DNA of 64,000 nucleotides from Acidimicrobiaceae bacterium (GCA_027306605.1 DAHUZK010000078.1:1-64000), one strand, 5' to 3'. Shown: positions 25,016 to 33,677, numbered from the stretch's first letter. Notes: a model not told the origin generated them from the letters alone. A program made the numbers and translations.

Positions 25016-25378
25016 CCGTCCACAGACCGGCGAGCGCGTCGAGCACGTCGTCGGGCGCCGCACCGAGGCGCCGGGCCTCGACGTCGCAGCGACGGGGCCC
25101 GCTGGCCGCGAGCCGATCGGGATGTCGATGCCCGCCGCGGTGACGTCACCGGCAACGATGTCGGCCACGAGTGGCGCGAGGTCGGGTACGACCCTGAGCC
25201 CGATCGCCGTACCGTCGCCGACCGATCTGCCGGCGGTCGCGCCGGGTCCCACCCTCGACGAGACCGTCGCCGTCGCCGAGACCGTCGCCGTCGCCAGCAT
25301 CCGCCCGGCCCGACAGCCGTCGACGCCGGCCACGAGCGCGCCGCGGCCCCGGGTCGGCGTCCCGTTGCCCCGCGTCAT
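24990..25378 (-). pseudogene. Decayed DUF429 (predicted nuclease-like) gene
   Basis: From ATG 25378 the frame reads MTRGNG ... VAGVDGCRAG ... AAGIDIPIG, the N-terminal hallmark of DUF429. After IDIPIG (about 25115) homology continues in another frame as SGPRRCDVEARR, then jumps to DDVLDALAGLWTAS, normally a C-terminal DUF429 motif, and ends at a TGA at 24990. The gene therefore has a frameshift plus a large internal deletion; family members are about 250 aa. An 18-bp duplication lies inside it. The 3' end overlaps the convergent F420-family gene by 26 bp. The rest of the gap up to 25463 shows nothing I can support. Confidence 0.6.
25260..25295. repeat. 18-bp tandem duplication inside the DUF429 remnant
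   Basis: Two perfect copies of GAGACCGTCGCCGTCGCC, giving a TATVS-type duplication in the remnant's frame. Confidence 0.85.
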
Positions 25379-25463
25379 CGCCTCAAACGATCGCAAGAAA
25401 ACCGGGGGAACGGAGTACCCGGGGCAACCTTCTGCCTCGCGCAGGTGAAGGCAGTGGGATGCG

Positions 25464-26987
25464 TCAGCCCAGTGTGGCCAGGTTGCGCTGATCCTCGGGC
25501 CTGAGCGTGACCGTGCGCCCGACCAGCTCGACCTTCTCCGCCTCCGCCAGCGCCTCGGCACCCCCGCCGAGCAGCGCGTAGCACCGGCCCCCGGCGGCAA
25601 CGTCGCAGACGAGCAGCGCCCGCTCGGGCCGGCCGTCGCGTCCGTGCAGGACCGAGTAGCTGGCGACGATCGCCTTGCCCTCGGGAGAGGCCACGATGCC
25701 CACCGGCGCCGCCGCGGCCCGGTACGGCGCCGGGTCCGTCACGACTCGGTCGCCCGGTGCCGTCGACCACACCCCGTAGGCGTGCTTCTGCATGTGCATG
25801 CCCACGCCGCTCACGACGCCGTAGGAGCCGGGATCGGACCGCAAGGTCTCGACCATGGCGGCCATGGAGTGCGTCACGTAGTTGGAGCCGGGGCCGCCGT
25901 GGTAGGGCAGGCCGCCGGTCTGCGTGACCGCGGCCGCCCGGGGGTCGTCCTCGGCCACGCCGAGGCCGTCGAGCGCGAAGCAGACGGAGGAGGCGAAGCA
26001 CGAGTAGAGGTCGAGATGGGCCACCTCGTCGGCGCCGATGCCCGCACCGGCCAGCGCCGCCCCCGCCGCCGCGGCGAGGGCGGGGGAGCGCCACAGCTCG
26101 GGGTGCCCGGCCACGTGCACCGGGTCCTCGGCGTAGCCGTACCCCCGCAGGTACACCCGCTTGTCCCGCGGGACGCCGAGCGCGTCCGCCTTCTCCTCGC
26201 TGGCCAGCACCACCGCCGCCGCCATGTCGACGTCCATGATGGAGGTCATGAGCTTGCTGTAGGGATAGGCGACCATGCGGTTGTCGGCCGTGGGGCCCTC
26301 GATCTCCTCGGGCGTGCGGGCCACGGGGAACCAGGCGTGCTCGGGCGACGCCGCGGCGATCGAGGTCATGGCGGCCATGACCCTTCCCAGCGCGTCCCGG
26401 TGTTCGGGCAGCGCCCGCCCGAGATGTGCCCGCCGCGCGTTGTCGAAGAGGGCGAAGGTCAGGTAGGCCTCGAAGACCGAGTGGCTGATCTCGGAGGGGT
26501 CGAACTCCATGTCCATCGGGAAGGGCCGCTTCTCGGCCGGCCTGTGGGACCACCGCGGCTTCTCGCCGGCCTTCTTCAGGCGGCGGACGGTGGCCAAGGC
26601 CTCCGCGCCGGTGATGAGCGCGAGGTCGAGGTTGCCCTCCCGGATCTCCCTGGCCGCCTCCGTCGCCAGGACGTGGGGGACCGAGCCGCCGATGCCCGAG
26701 TACCGCCGCCGCCCCGGTGACGCGCCGAGCCGCTCGGCCAGGCGGGCCGCCGCGTCGTCGTACTGCCACGACTGCGAGTACACGACGTCGATGCTCTCCA
26801 ACTCCTCGGCCAGGCCCTCGCCACCCCGGGCGCCGGCATCGGCCGCCGCCGCCCGGGTGACCCGCTCCCACATGTCGAGCGGTTCGGGCGCCAGCCCGCC
26901 GGCCTCGCGCACCTCGGCGTCGTCGGGGTGCCAGGTGTGGCGCGCCACGCCGATGATGCAGGCGGCGCGCCGGTCGGCGGTGCTCAT
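25464..26987 (-). CDS. Thiolase-superfamily acetyl-CoA acetyltransferase-like protein, nucleophilic Cys absent
   Basis: A 507-aa thiolase-fold protein of the long actinobacterial acetyl-CoA acetyltransferase group with a C-terminal extra domain (from about 420, OB-fold-like). Thiolase landmarks are DLYSCFASSV and the HGGPGSNYVTHSMA glycine/His loop. At the usual nucleophile position the sequence reads GIGGSVPHVL without Cys, so classical ping-pong thiolysis is doubtful; an aldolase-like or accessory role is possible. Five ATGAGCACC copies spaced 14 bp precede the coding region; I chose the innermost (26987). It lies upstream of and in line with no other gene on its strand within 470 bp downstream. 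Confidence 0.8.
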   Translation of the reverse strand: MSTADRRAACIIGVARHTWHPDDAEVREAGGLAPEPLDMWERVTRAAAADAGARGGEGLAEELESIDVVYSQSWQYDDAAARLAERLGASPGRRRYSGIGGSVPHVLATEAAREIREGNLDLALITGAEALATVRRLKKAGEKPRWSHRPAEKRPFPMDMEFDPSEISHSVFEAYLTFALFDNARRAHLGRALPEHRDALGRVMAAMTSIAAASPEHAWFPVARTPEEIEGPTADNRMVAYPYSKLMTSIMDVDMAAAVVLASEEKADALGVPRDKRVYLRGYGYAEDPVHVAGHPELWRSPALAAAAGAALAGAGIGADEVAHLDLYSCFASSVCFALDGLGVAEDDPRAAAVTQTGGLPYHGGPGSNYVTHSMAAMVETLRSDPGSYGVVSGVGMHMQKHAYGVWSTAPGDRVVTDPAPYRAAAAPVGIVASPEGKAIVASYSVLHGRDGRPERALLVCDVAAGGRCYALLGGGAEALAEAEKVELVGRTVTLRPEDQRNLATLG

Positions 26988-27048
26988 CGTGCGGTGCTCA
27001 TCGTGCGGTGCTCATCGGGCGGTGCTCATCGGGCGGTGCTCATCGGGC
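26979..27048. repeat. 14-bp tandem repeat, five copies, each with the gene's start codon
   Basis: Five copies of GGTGCTCATCG(T/G)GC. On the minus strand each carries ATGAGCACC, the first three codons of the thiolase-like gene. The array places five in-phase-shifted ATGs before and at the real start, creating short upstream ORFs. Confidence 0.9.
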
Positions 27049-27064
27049 GGTGCCGGCGCGCCGC

Positions 27065-28306
27065 TCAGGAACGCGACTTGCCGGGCATGGCGATGGCCCG
27101 GTCGGCGATGATGTTCTTCTGGATCTCGGTCGAGCCCCCGCCGATGGTCGAGTAGCGCTGGAAGGCGTAGAGCCGGGTCCACTTGCCCCGGTCCACCGTG
27201 TCGGGGCCGCCCTTGGCCAGCACGCCGGCCGGGCCGAGCAGGTCGACGGCGAGCTCGGAGAGCGTCTGGGCCATCGAGGACCACGAGAGCTTGGCGAAGG
27301 GGACCTCGGGCCAGTTCTTCTCGCCCTTCATGATCTTGGACAGCGCCCGCAGCGACAGCAGGCGTGCCAGCTCGATCTCGGTCCACAGCTTCGCGATGCG
27401 GTCCCGCAGCGAGGGGTCCTCGAGCGCGTCGGGGTTCACCGACCGGGCCGCCTCGACCACGGCGCGCAGGTCGGCGGCGAGGATGGCGATCTGCGAGGCG
27501 ATGCCGACGCGCTCGAAGCCGAGGGTGCCCATGGCGACCATCCATCCCGCGCCCTCCTCGCCGAGCCGCCACTTGGCCGGGATGCGCACGTCGGTGAAGA
27601 AGATCTCGTTGAACAGCTCCTCGCCCGCCATGTCCCTGATCGGCCGCACGTCGATCCCCGGCGTCTTCAGGTTGAGGACGAAGGCGGTGATGCCCTCGTG
27701 CTTCTTGCCCCGCTCGATCGCCGTCGGGTCTGTCCGCAACAAGAAGAGCCCCCACGTGGCCAGGTGCGCCGAGGAGATCCAGATCTTGGACCCGTTGACG
27801 ACGTACTCGTCGGCCTCGGGGTCGTAGAGCGCCGTGGTGCGGAGGTTGGCCAGGTCGTTGCCGGCCATGGGCTCGCTGAAGCCCTGGCACCAGTGCTCCT
27901 CGGCTTCGAGGATCGACGGGAGCCATTCGGCCTTCTGCTCCTCGGTCCCCCACTGGATGATCATGGGGCCGATCTGCCAGATGCCGTTCGTGTTGAACAT
28001 GCCCGGGGTCCTGTACTCGGCCATCACCTCGGAGTAGATGAGGCGTTGCATGGCGTTGATCGTCCGGCCCTTGGCGTACTCGGGGCCCCAGTGGATGGCG
28101 GCCCACCCTCCTTCGTGCAGCGTTCGCTGCCACTTCTGCCGGCGCTGTTGGCTGGCCTCGCCGCTCAGCCGTGCGTCGTCCCCGAGGGCCTCGGCTTCGA
28201 GGAACGGCGGCAGGTTCTCGTCGAGCCAGGCCCGCAGCTCGTCGCGGAACTTCTCGTCCTCGGGTGCCAGGGCAAAGTCCACGGGGGAAGGGTAGCCGAC
28301 CCTCAT
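27065..28306 (-). CDS. Acyl-CoA dehydrogenase, alpha-type half of a split pair
   Basis: A 413-aa FAD flavoprotein that oxidises acyl-CoA to enoyl-CoA. Motifs include WCQGFSEPMAGNDLANLRTTA, KIWISSAHLATWGLFLLRTD and GGGSTEIQKNIIADR. It has the C-terminal EIQ flavin motif but not the Q-x-HGG-x-GFTW motif, which its divergent neighbour carries. In mycobacteria such complementary proteins form alpha2beta2 heterotetramers. ATG 28306 lies 5 bp from the operator-like palindrome; the alternative GTG 28282 has no RBS. Cytoplasmic; bulky side-chain CoA esters are typical substrates of split types. Confidence 0.9.
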   Translation of the reverse strand: MRVGYPSPVDFALAPEDEKFRDELRAWLDENLPPFLEAEALGDDARLSGEASQQRRQKWQRTLHEGGWAAIHWGPEYAKGRTINAMQRLIYSEVMAEYRTPGMFNTNGIWQIGPMIIQWGTEEQKAEWLPSILEAEEHWCQGFSEPMAGNDLANLRTTALYDPEADEYVVNGSKIWISSAHLATWGLFLLRTDPTAIERGKKHEGITAFVLNLKTPGIDVRPIRDMAGEELFNEIFFTDVRIPAKWRLGEEGAGWMVAMGTLGFERVGIASQIAILAADLRAVVEAARSVNPDALEDPSLRDRIAKLWTEIELARLLSLRALSKIMKGEKNWPEVPFAKLSWSSMAQTLSELAVDLLGPAGVLAKGGPDTVDRGKWTRLYAFQRYSTIGGGSTEIQKNIIADRAIAMPGKSRS

Positions 28307-28311
28307 GTAGT

Positions 28312-28327
28312 GTGACGCTGGTGTCAG
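28312..28327. promoter_or_regulatory. Candidate regulon operator, site 4 (GTGAC-N6-GTCAG)
   Basis: GTGAC gctggt GTCAG followed by GTT, between two divergent acyl-CoA dehydrogenase genes. It would overlap the -10 region of the minus-strand gene. Confidence 0.6.
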
Positions 28328-28367
28328 GTTTCGGCCGCTGAGGCGGCCCGGGGGCCAGGGGAGAGCC

Positions 28368-29474
28368 GTGGACTTCACGTACGACGACGAGCAGCTCGCG
28401 CTGCAGGAGGTGGCGCGCACCGCCCTCGAGCGCGAGTGCGGGCCGGACCTGGTGCGCCGGCTGGCCGACGACGACAGCGCCATGACGCCCGGGCTGTGGT
28501 CGACGTTGGTCGACCTCGGGTGGACCGGACTGCTCGTGCCCGAGGATCACGGTGGCGTCGGCGCGGGACTGCTCGAGACCGCCATCGTGCTCGAGCAGAT
28601 GGGCCGCGTCCCGCTGCCGGGACCGTTCTTCTCCTCCGCGGTGGCCGCCACCTTGGCCGTCCGCGCCCTCGGCGCCACCGAGCTGCTGGGCGACCTCGCC
28701 GCCGGCACGCGCCGTGGCACCGTCGCCGTGGGAGAGCAGGGGCACGGCGAGCCGCTCGGCACCGTGCGCACCCGCGCCCGGCGCAAGGCGGCGCAGTGGG
28801 TGGTCTCGGGCGAGAAGCCCGTCGTCATGGACGGACACGGCGCGGACTGGGTCGTCGTGGTGGCGCGCAGCGAGGAGGGCGTCCGCTCCTACCTCCTCGA
28901 GTCGCCGGCCACCAACGCCGCCGTCGAGGTCGTCCCCTCCCTCGACCCCACCCGCAAGCTGGCCCGCCTCGTCCTCGACGAGACCCCGGTCGTGCCGCTC
29001 GGCCCCCCGGGCAACCAGGCGTCGCTGTGGCGCCGGGTGCTGGACGACATCGCCGTCGGCCTGACGGCCGAGACCGTGGGCGCCGCCGACCGCGCGCTGG
29101 CCGAGGCCATCGCGTACACGTCCGAGCGCATCGTGTTCGACAGGCCCGTGGCGACCTACCAGTCCATCCGCCACCGCCTGGTCGACATGTTCCAGCAGGT
29201 GGAGATGGCCCGGGCCGGGTTCCAGTTCGCCGCCTGGGCCTCGGACACCGAGGCGCCCGAACGCGAGCAGGCCGCGGCCATGGCAGCCAGTTACGCCGCC
29301 GAGGCGGGCACCCGGGTCACGGGCGAGGACATCCAGATGCACGGTGGGGTCGGCTTCACCTGGGCCAACGACGCCCACTTCCTGTTCAAGCGGGTGAAGC
29401 AGAACGAGCTCCTCTTCGGCGGTGCCGGCTCGGAGCGGCACCGGCTGGCGTCCCTGTTCATCGAGTCCGCCTAG
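28368..29474 (+). CDS. Acyl-CoA dehydrogenase, beta-type half of a split pair
   Basis: A 368-aa dehydrogenase-fold protein. It retains QMHGGVGFTWANDAHFLFKR near residues 324-345 but lacks the T-x-EIQR segment found in the divergent partner. This complementarity fits a heteromeric enzyme. Start GTG 28368 follows GGGGAGA. The 3' end (LFIESA) lies in a 21-bp tandem repeat: two more copies follow the stop in the same frame. It shares operator site 4 with its partner. Confidence 0.9.
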   Translation: MDFTYDDEQLALQEVARTALERECGPDLVRRLADDDSAMTPGLWSTLVDLGWTGLLVPEDHGGVGAGLLETAIVLEQMGRVPLPGPFFSSAVAATLAVRALGATELLGDLAAGTRRGTVAVGEQGHGEPLGTVRTRARRKAAQWVVSGEKPVVMDGHGADWVVVVARSEEGVRSYLLESPATNAAVEVVPSLDPTRKLARLVLDETPVVPLGPPGNQASLWRRVLDDIAVGLTAETVGAADRALAEAIAYTSERIVFDRPVATYQSIRHRLVDMFQQVEMARAGFQFAAWASDTEAPEREQAAAMAASYAAEAGTRVTGEDIQMHGGVGFTWANDAHFLFKRVKQNELLFGGAGSERHRLASLFIESA

Positions 29475-29517
29475 GTGTTCATCGAGTCCGCGTCGGTGTT
29501 CATCGAGTCCGCCGAGG
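29455..29517. repeat. 21-bp tandem repeat, three copies, spanning a stop codon
   Basis: Unit TGTTCATCGAGTCCGCC-x4 three times. The first copy encodes the last codons and TAG stop of the dehydrogenase; the following copies lack the stop and remain in frame (7 codons each), so read-through would add VFIESAS and VFIESAE. Confidence 0.9.
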
Positions 29518-29570
29518 TGCACGGTCCCGCCGGCTTCACCCCGCCCTGTCGCCACGGCCGCCCGAGTTCC

Positions 29571-29576
29571 TAGAGT
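29571..29576 (+). promoter_or_regulatory. Leaderless -10 element TAGAGT for the acyl-CoA ligase
   Basis: TAGAGT ends 7 nt before GTG 29584; no RBS is present, which supports that start over upstream in-frame codons. Confidence 0.5.
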
Positions 29577-29583
29577 CTTCGGC

Positions 29584-31266
29584 GTGACTGATCCTGCCGC
29601 GTCTGCCCCGCCCGCCGCGCCTGCTGCGTCGTCCCCCTCGTCCCGGTTCGTCCAGAGCCCCATGCCGGCCGAGCTGGCCGAGCGCTACCGGCGAGAGGGC
29701 TGGTGGGACGATCGCACCCTCGGGCAGCTGCTCCACGATGCGCTGGAGGCGGACCCCGGGCGACGCATGCGCATCTGGTCGCCCACCCATCCGTATCTGG
29801 GCACCGTGGGCGACGTCTACGAAGGGGCACTGCGCGTGGCAGGTGGACTGCGCGCCCACGGCATCGGTCCCGGTGACGTCGTCGCCTTCCAGCTGCCGAA
29901 CTGGGTGGAGGCGGCCATCACCTTCTACGCCTGCACGGTGGTGGGCGTGACGATCGTGCCGATCGTTCACTTCTACGGCCCGAAGGAGGTCGGCTTCATC
30001 CTCCGTCAGAGCGGCGCCCGCGCCCTCGTGATCGTCTCGGCCTACGGCAAGCGCGATTTCCTGGCCGAGCTCGCCTCCGTGCGCGACGGCCTGAACGAGC
30101 TCGAGATGGTCTTCGTCGTCGGCGACACGGGCGGCGCGCCCGACCTGCTTCCCTTCGACGATCTGCGCCAGGCCGAACCCATGGGCGGGCCCGTCGCCGT
30201 CGACCCCGACAGTCCGGCCGTGATCGGCTACACGTCGGGCACGACCGCCGACCCCAAGGGCGTCGTGCACACCCACCGCACCCTCGGCTGCGAGGTGCGC
30301 CAGCTGAGTGGCCATCAGGCCAACCGGGACCGCCCCTCGCTGGTCGGCGCACCGGTCGGCCACGCCATCGGCATGCTGGGCGGCCTGCTCTGCCCGCTGG
30401 TCGGCGGCAAGCCGATCTACATGATCGACGGCTGGGACCCGCCCACGGTGCTCGACGCCATGGTCGAGGAGGACATCTCCGCCGGCAGCGGTTCGACCTA
30501 CTTCTTCACGAGCCTGCTCGACTGCCCGGGCTTCGGTCCCGAGCACGTCGAACGGATGCACTACACCGGGCTCGGCGGCTCGCCCATCCCCAACGCCGTG
30601 GCGGAGAGGGCCGACAAGCTCGGTATCTCGCTCGTGCGCTCCTACGGCAGCACGGAGCATCCCTCCATCACCGGTTCCGAGCACGAGGCACCGCGCGAGA
30701 AGCGCATCCACACCGACGGCAAGCCGCTCGACGGAGTCGAGATCCGTACCGTCGACGAGGACGGCAACGACGTCGGCGTCGGCAAGCCCGGCGAGATCCT
30801 GTCCCGCGGTCCTGACCGCTTCGCCGGGTACACCGACCCGACCTTGACCGCCGAGGCGATCGAGGAGGGCGGCTGGTTCCACACGGGCGACGTCGGCATC
30901 ATCGACGAGGACGGCTACCTGACCATCACCGACCGGGTGAAGGACATCATTATCCGCGGCGGCGAGAACGTCAGCGCCGCCGAGGTCGAGCAGCTGCTGG
31001 CGCACATGAAGGGCGTGGCCGAGGTGGCGGTGGTCGCCGCTCCGGACGAGCGCCTCGGCGAGCACGGGTGCGCCTTCTTCCGCATGCAGCCCGGCAGCGA
31101 GGGGGATGTTCCCGACCTCGAGGCGGTGCGGGCTCGGTTGGAAGCGGCCGGTCTGGCCCGCCAGAAGTGGCCCGAGGAGCTGCGCATCGTGGACGAGCTG
31201 CCACGCACCCCGTCGGGCAAGATCCAGAAGTTCGTCCTGCGCGAGCGCCTGCGGGCTGGCGAGTAA
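29584..31266 (+). CDS. AMP-forming acyl-CoA synthetase (class I adenylate-forming)
   Basis: A 560-aa ligase that activates a carboxylic acid with ATP and CoA. The phosphate loop is YTSGTTADPKGVVHTH, the A5 motif SYGSTEHP, the hinge/A8 region GDVGIIDEDGYLTITDRVKDIIIRGGENVSAAEVE, and the A10 Lys lies in TPSGKIQKF. It resembles cyclohexanecarboxylate- or medium-chain-type ligases in motif detail. It follows the beta-type dehydrogenase by 109 bp, largely the tandem repeat, and has its own promoter. It probably makes the first CoA ester for a nearby pathway; the substrate is unknown. Confidence 0.9.
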   Translation: MTDPAASAPPAAPAASSPSSRFVQSPMPAELAERYRREGWWDDRTLGQLLHDALEADPGRRMRIWSPTHPYLGTVGDVYEGALRVAGGLRAHGIGPGDVVAFQLPNWVEAAITFYACTVVGVTIVPIVHFYGPKEVGFILRQSGARALVIVSAYGKRDFLAELASVRDGLNELEMVFVVGDTGGAPDLLPFDDLRQAEPMGGPVAVDPDSPAVIGYTSGTTADPKGVVHTHRTLGCEVRQLSGHQANRDRPSLVGAPVGHAIGMLGGLLCPLVGGKPIYMIDGWDPPTVLDAMVEEDISAGSGSTYFFTSLLDCPGFGPEHVERMHYTGLGGSPIPNAVAERADKLGISLVRSYGSTEHPSITGSEHEAPREKRIHTDGKPLDGVEIRTVDEDGNDVGVGKPGEILSRGPDRFAGYTDPTLTAEAIEEGGWFHTGDVGIIDEDGYLTITDRVKDIIIRGGENVSAAEVEQLLAHMKGVAEVAVVAAPDERLGEHGCAFFRMQPGSEGDVPDLEAVRARLEAAGLARQKWPEELRIVDELPRTPSGKIQKFVLRERLRAGE

Positions 31267-31282
31267 CCGGAGAACCGAGGAG

Positions 31283-31305
31283 GTGGCACCGGCTCGCGGT
31301 GCCAC
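31283..31305. terminator. Bidirectional terminator hairpin between convergent genes
   Basis: GTGGCACCG-gctcg-CGGTGCCAC is a perfect 9-bp stem with a 5-nt loop, centred between the stops of the ligase (31266) and the HNH gene (31309). Confidence 0.7.
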
Positions 31306-31308
31306 GAC

Positions 31309-32457
31309 TTACTCCCACAACGGCGGCGGTCGCTGGTTGCGCAGCCGATTGTGGAATCCGCACAGCAGACGACCGTTCTCCTGGGTGGTCTCGCCGCTCT
31401 GCGACCAGGGATCGATGTGGTCAGCCTGGCAGCGTGCCCCGGCCTCGTCACAGAACGGGTGCGTGCACTCCCGGTCACGGAGCTCGATCGCTCGCCGGGT
31501 CGCCCCGGTGAACAGACGCTGCTTGGGTGAGACCTCGACCCGTCCCGTGGACTGCATCACCGCTCGCTCCAGATCGGCGACGCTGAGCCAGTCGACGAGC
31601 TCGCCCGGCGAGACGACGATGCCTTCGGCCAGCTCGCAGACCCGGCCCGACAGCGTGGGCCAGTCGACCAGCACACTGAAGAGGGGCGCGGGACGGCGGA
31701 ACGTCCGGCCGTCGACCGCCGACGAGCGTGCCGCCATCTCGACCAGGGCGTCGGCGCGCCGTTGCGCCGGCGTGCGCCGGAGATCGTCGACCGTCGGTTC
31801 CTTGCCGAGCTCCTCCCGGGCCTGCGCCCAGTCCGACGCGAAGAGCTCGCGCTCGATCCGCTGGAGCTCGTTCGCCACGATCGACCCGGAGATGGGGTCG
31901 AGCGTCATCTGGCCCAGGTACATGCCGGAAATCGACGGCTCGAGATAGACGTCGCGGCGCGCCCTCCTCGCCTCGGCCAGCTCTTCGGTCCCGTCGGGGT
32001 CGGCGAGCTGGTCCCAGTACGCGGCGGCCCGGGTGAACTGCTCGAAGCGGAGGCGCTTGGCCTGCTTCACGAGCATCGATTCGTCGCGGGCGAGCGCGTC
32101 CTCGGTCCCGCTGCGGCGGAGGGCGGCGACGGTGTCGAGATGGGCAGACGTGATGTCGCCCTCCTCGAAGGCCTGCGCAGTTGCGGGGAGGTGCCGCAGG
32201 TTCCGACCACGACGCACGAGGCGTCGGCCCATCGGCCGTGGGAGCCGGCACGCCGTCGAGACCCATGCCGCCGCGGTCTTCGCTCCGTCCACGCTCCAGT
32301 CGCCCGACGTCTCGAACGCGGCGACGGCGGACGTCGTGACCGATTCGAGCCGCGTCAGCTGGCGCACCAAGCTCTTGATGGATGCTGCGTCGCTGTGTGC
32401 AGACGCGCCTTCGGCGATCAGCCCGTCGATGGCCTCCACCAAGGCCTCGATGCTCAT
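31309..32457 (-). CDS. DUF222/13E12-type protein with HNH endonuclease domain
   Basis: A 382-aa protein. The DUF222 region covers about 1-290 and a C-terminal HNH motif follows: RECTHPFCDEAGARCQADHIDPWSQSGETTQENGRLLCGFHNRL, with Cys pairs and DHI...N...H catalytic residues intact. The family is abundant in actinobacteria (13E12 repeat family) and often multi-copy; its role is not settled but a mobile or DNA-processing function is usually assumed. It lies alone between two convergent or divergent units and has no accessory genes, and its G+C is slightly below the neighbours. Confidence 0.92.
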   Translation of the reverse strand: MSIEALVEAIDGLIAEGASAHSDAASIKSLVRQLTRLESVTTSAVAAFETSGDWSVDGAKTAAAWVSTACRLPRPMGRRLVRRGRNLRHLPATAQAFEEGDITSAHLDTVAALRRSGTEDALARDESMLVKQAKRLRFEQFTRAAAYWDQLADPDGTEELAEARRARRDVYLEPSISGMYLGQMTLDPISGSIVANELQRIERELFASDWAQAREELGKEPTVDDLRRTPAQRRADALVEMAARSSAVDGRTFRRPAPLFSVLVDWPTLSGRVCELAEGIVVSPGELVDWLSVADLERAVMQSTGRVEVSPKQRLFTGATRRAIELRDRECTHPFCDEAGARCQADHIDPWSQSGETTQENGRLLCGFHNRLRNQRPPPLWE

Positions 32458-32632
32458 GGAGCCATCACATCATGAGGGTGTGACAGAGGCGGGCGCGCCC
32501 TCGTGGACCGACCTCGTTGACCGACCTCGTTGACCGAACCGAATCGGACTCAGATGAGCGCGCCGGTGTGGCCGGCCCCCGACCGTTCTCCTCTCGAAAG
32601 AGGAAGGTCGAAGAGGAGGAAAGGAGGACGCG
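32458..32632. other. 175-bp divergent gap: tandem repeat and leader hairpin
   Basis: Contains two copies of the 13-bp unit GACCGACCTCGTT (32506-32531). A hairpin TCCTCT-cgaa-AGAGGA at 32589-32604 lies about 30 nt upstream of the zinc-ribbon start and could affect its leader. No STGAC palindrome. Confidence 0.6.
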
Positions 32633-32938
32633 GTGGCCGTCTGCACGTTCTGCAGCCGCGAGATGCTCGACGGGATCTCGTGCAGCAGCGAGACGCTCCG
32701 GGTCGGCGCCACGGAGTACGAGCCCATCCGGTGGGGCGAGGAGAAGGGCTACCGGTTCCGCTACGTCACCGATCGCTGTGGCGACTGCGGCGTGGCGAAG
32801 GGGGCGGTGCACCACCACGGCTGTGACCTCGAGCAGTGCCCCGTCTGTCTCGGTCAGGCGCTCAGCTGTGGCTGCCTCGACGGCTGCGAACCCAGGGCAG
32901 CGGGGGAGAGGGGACCCGGCGAGACCAGGAAGCACTGA
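32633..32938 (+). CDS. Small zinc-ribbon-like Cys-rich protein
   Basis: 101 aa with many paired Cys/His: C4-x2-C7 near the N-terminus (CTFCSREM), [21 protein letters not shown], and CGC near the end. This suggests two zinc sites. RBS AAGGAGG lies directly before GTG 32633. The pattern HHHGCDxExCPxC recurs in actinobacterial hypothetical proteins. No function can be assigned; it may bind metal or nucleic acid. Confidence 0.75.
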   Translation: MAVCTFCSREMLDGISCSSETLRVGATEYEPIRWGEEKGYRFRYVTDRCGDCGVAKGAVHHHGCDLEQCPVCLGQALSCGCLDGCEPRAAGERGPGETRKH

Positions 32939-32949
32939 CGAGGACGGGT

Positions 32950-33009
32950 TTCGAGGTGCGGGGCTTCGATGTGCGGGGCTTCGATGTGCGGGGGTTCGAG
33001 GTGCGGGCG
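32950..33009. repeat. 15-bp tandem repeat, four copies
   Basis: Four near-identical copies of TTCGA(G/T)GTGCGGGGC in the gap between the convergent zinc-ribbon and SRPBCC genes. The period is a multiple of three and keeps an open frame (FEVRG/FDVRG), so it could be expanded former coding sequence. Confidence 0.85.
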
Positions 33010-33095
33010 GCCCGGAGGGCCGCGCGCCGCGCCCTTCCGCCGGACCCGGGCGCGGCGGCCGGCCTGACGGCGACGCGCCGTGACGTCGGTGGTCG

Positions 33096-33644
33096 CTACG
33101 CGGTCGATGCGTCGGTGCGGGCCTCGAGGTTCTCCTTCATGAGGCGCACCTCCTTCTCGATCTGGGAGAGGCTGCTCGCGGCAGCGGCGGCCGCCATGTC
33201 CTCGGGCACGTCGTCGGGGAGCATGAGCCAGAGGCTGAGTGTCGCCTCGCAGCCGCCGCCGGGGCGCGGGGCGACGGTGAACTCCTCGTACGCCTCGGTT
33301 CCTCCGTTCATGCCGGCCGTGACGAGCGTGGGCTCCACCGCGTCCACCGCCCACAGCTCTATTGGCGCGCCCTTTCCGGGTGACCGGGGGTCGGCCAGGA
33401 GAAAGGTGTAGCGCGCCCCGGGTCCGCACCGCCCGCCGACCCCCTCCGGCTCGCCGTCCTTCACGCGGGAGACGTCGCTCACGTCGGGGTTGTACTCGGG
33501 CAGGTTGGTGAAGTCGAGGCGGTACTGCCACACCACCTGCGGCTCCACGGCGAAGACGGCGCGGGCGATAGCGGTGGGCTCCCGGTGGGGCCGCGCACTG
33601 GCTGGCGTGCCGTCGGTGGCTGGCGTGCCGTCGGTGGCTGGCAT
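33096..33644 (-). CDS. SRPBCC (START/polyketide cyclase-like) lipid-binding fold protein
   Basis: A 182-aa protein with the SRPBCC pattern: AVFAVEPQVVWQYRLDFTNLPEYNPDVSDV at the start of the domain, then alternating strands and a final amphipathic helix (SSLSQIEKEVRLMKENLEAR). Members bind hydrophobic ligands or act as cyclases. The N-terminus carries a PATDGT duplication encoded by an 18-bp repeat (near 33600-33645) that also copies the start codon region. No catalytic residue can be assigned. It may bind a pathway intermediate. Confidence 0.75.
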   Translation of the reverse strand: MPATDGTPATDGTPASARPHREPTAIARAVFAVEPQVVWQYRLDFTNLPEYNPDVSDVSRVKDGEPEGVGGRCGPGARYTFLLADPRSPGKGAPIELWAVDAVEPTLVTAGMNGGTEAYEEFTVAPRPGGGCEATLSLWLMLPDDVPEDMAAAAAASSLSQIEKEVRLMKENLEARTDASTA

Positions 33645-33677
33645 GCCCCCAGTATGCGTGCGCCGCCGGGCGCGGCT

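Noticed and set aside
32508-33010. Repeats around the HNH gene and zinc ribbon as remnants of a mobile element
   Set aside because: No transposase, no terminal inverted repeats and no target-site duplication; the repeats are of the same short tandem type as elsewhere.
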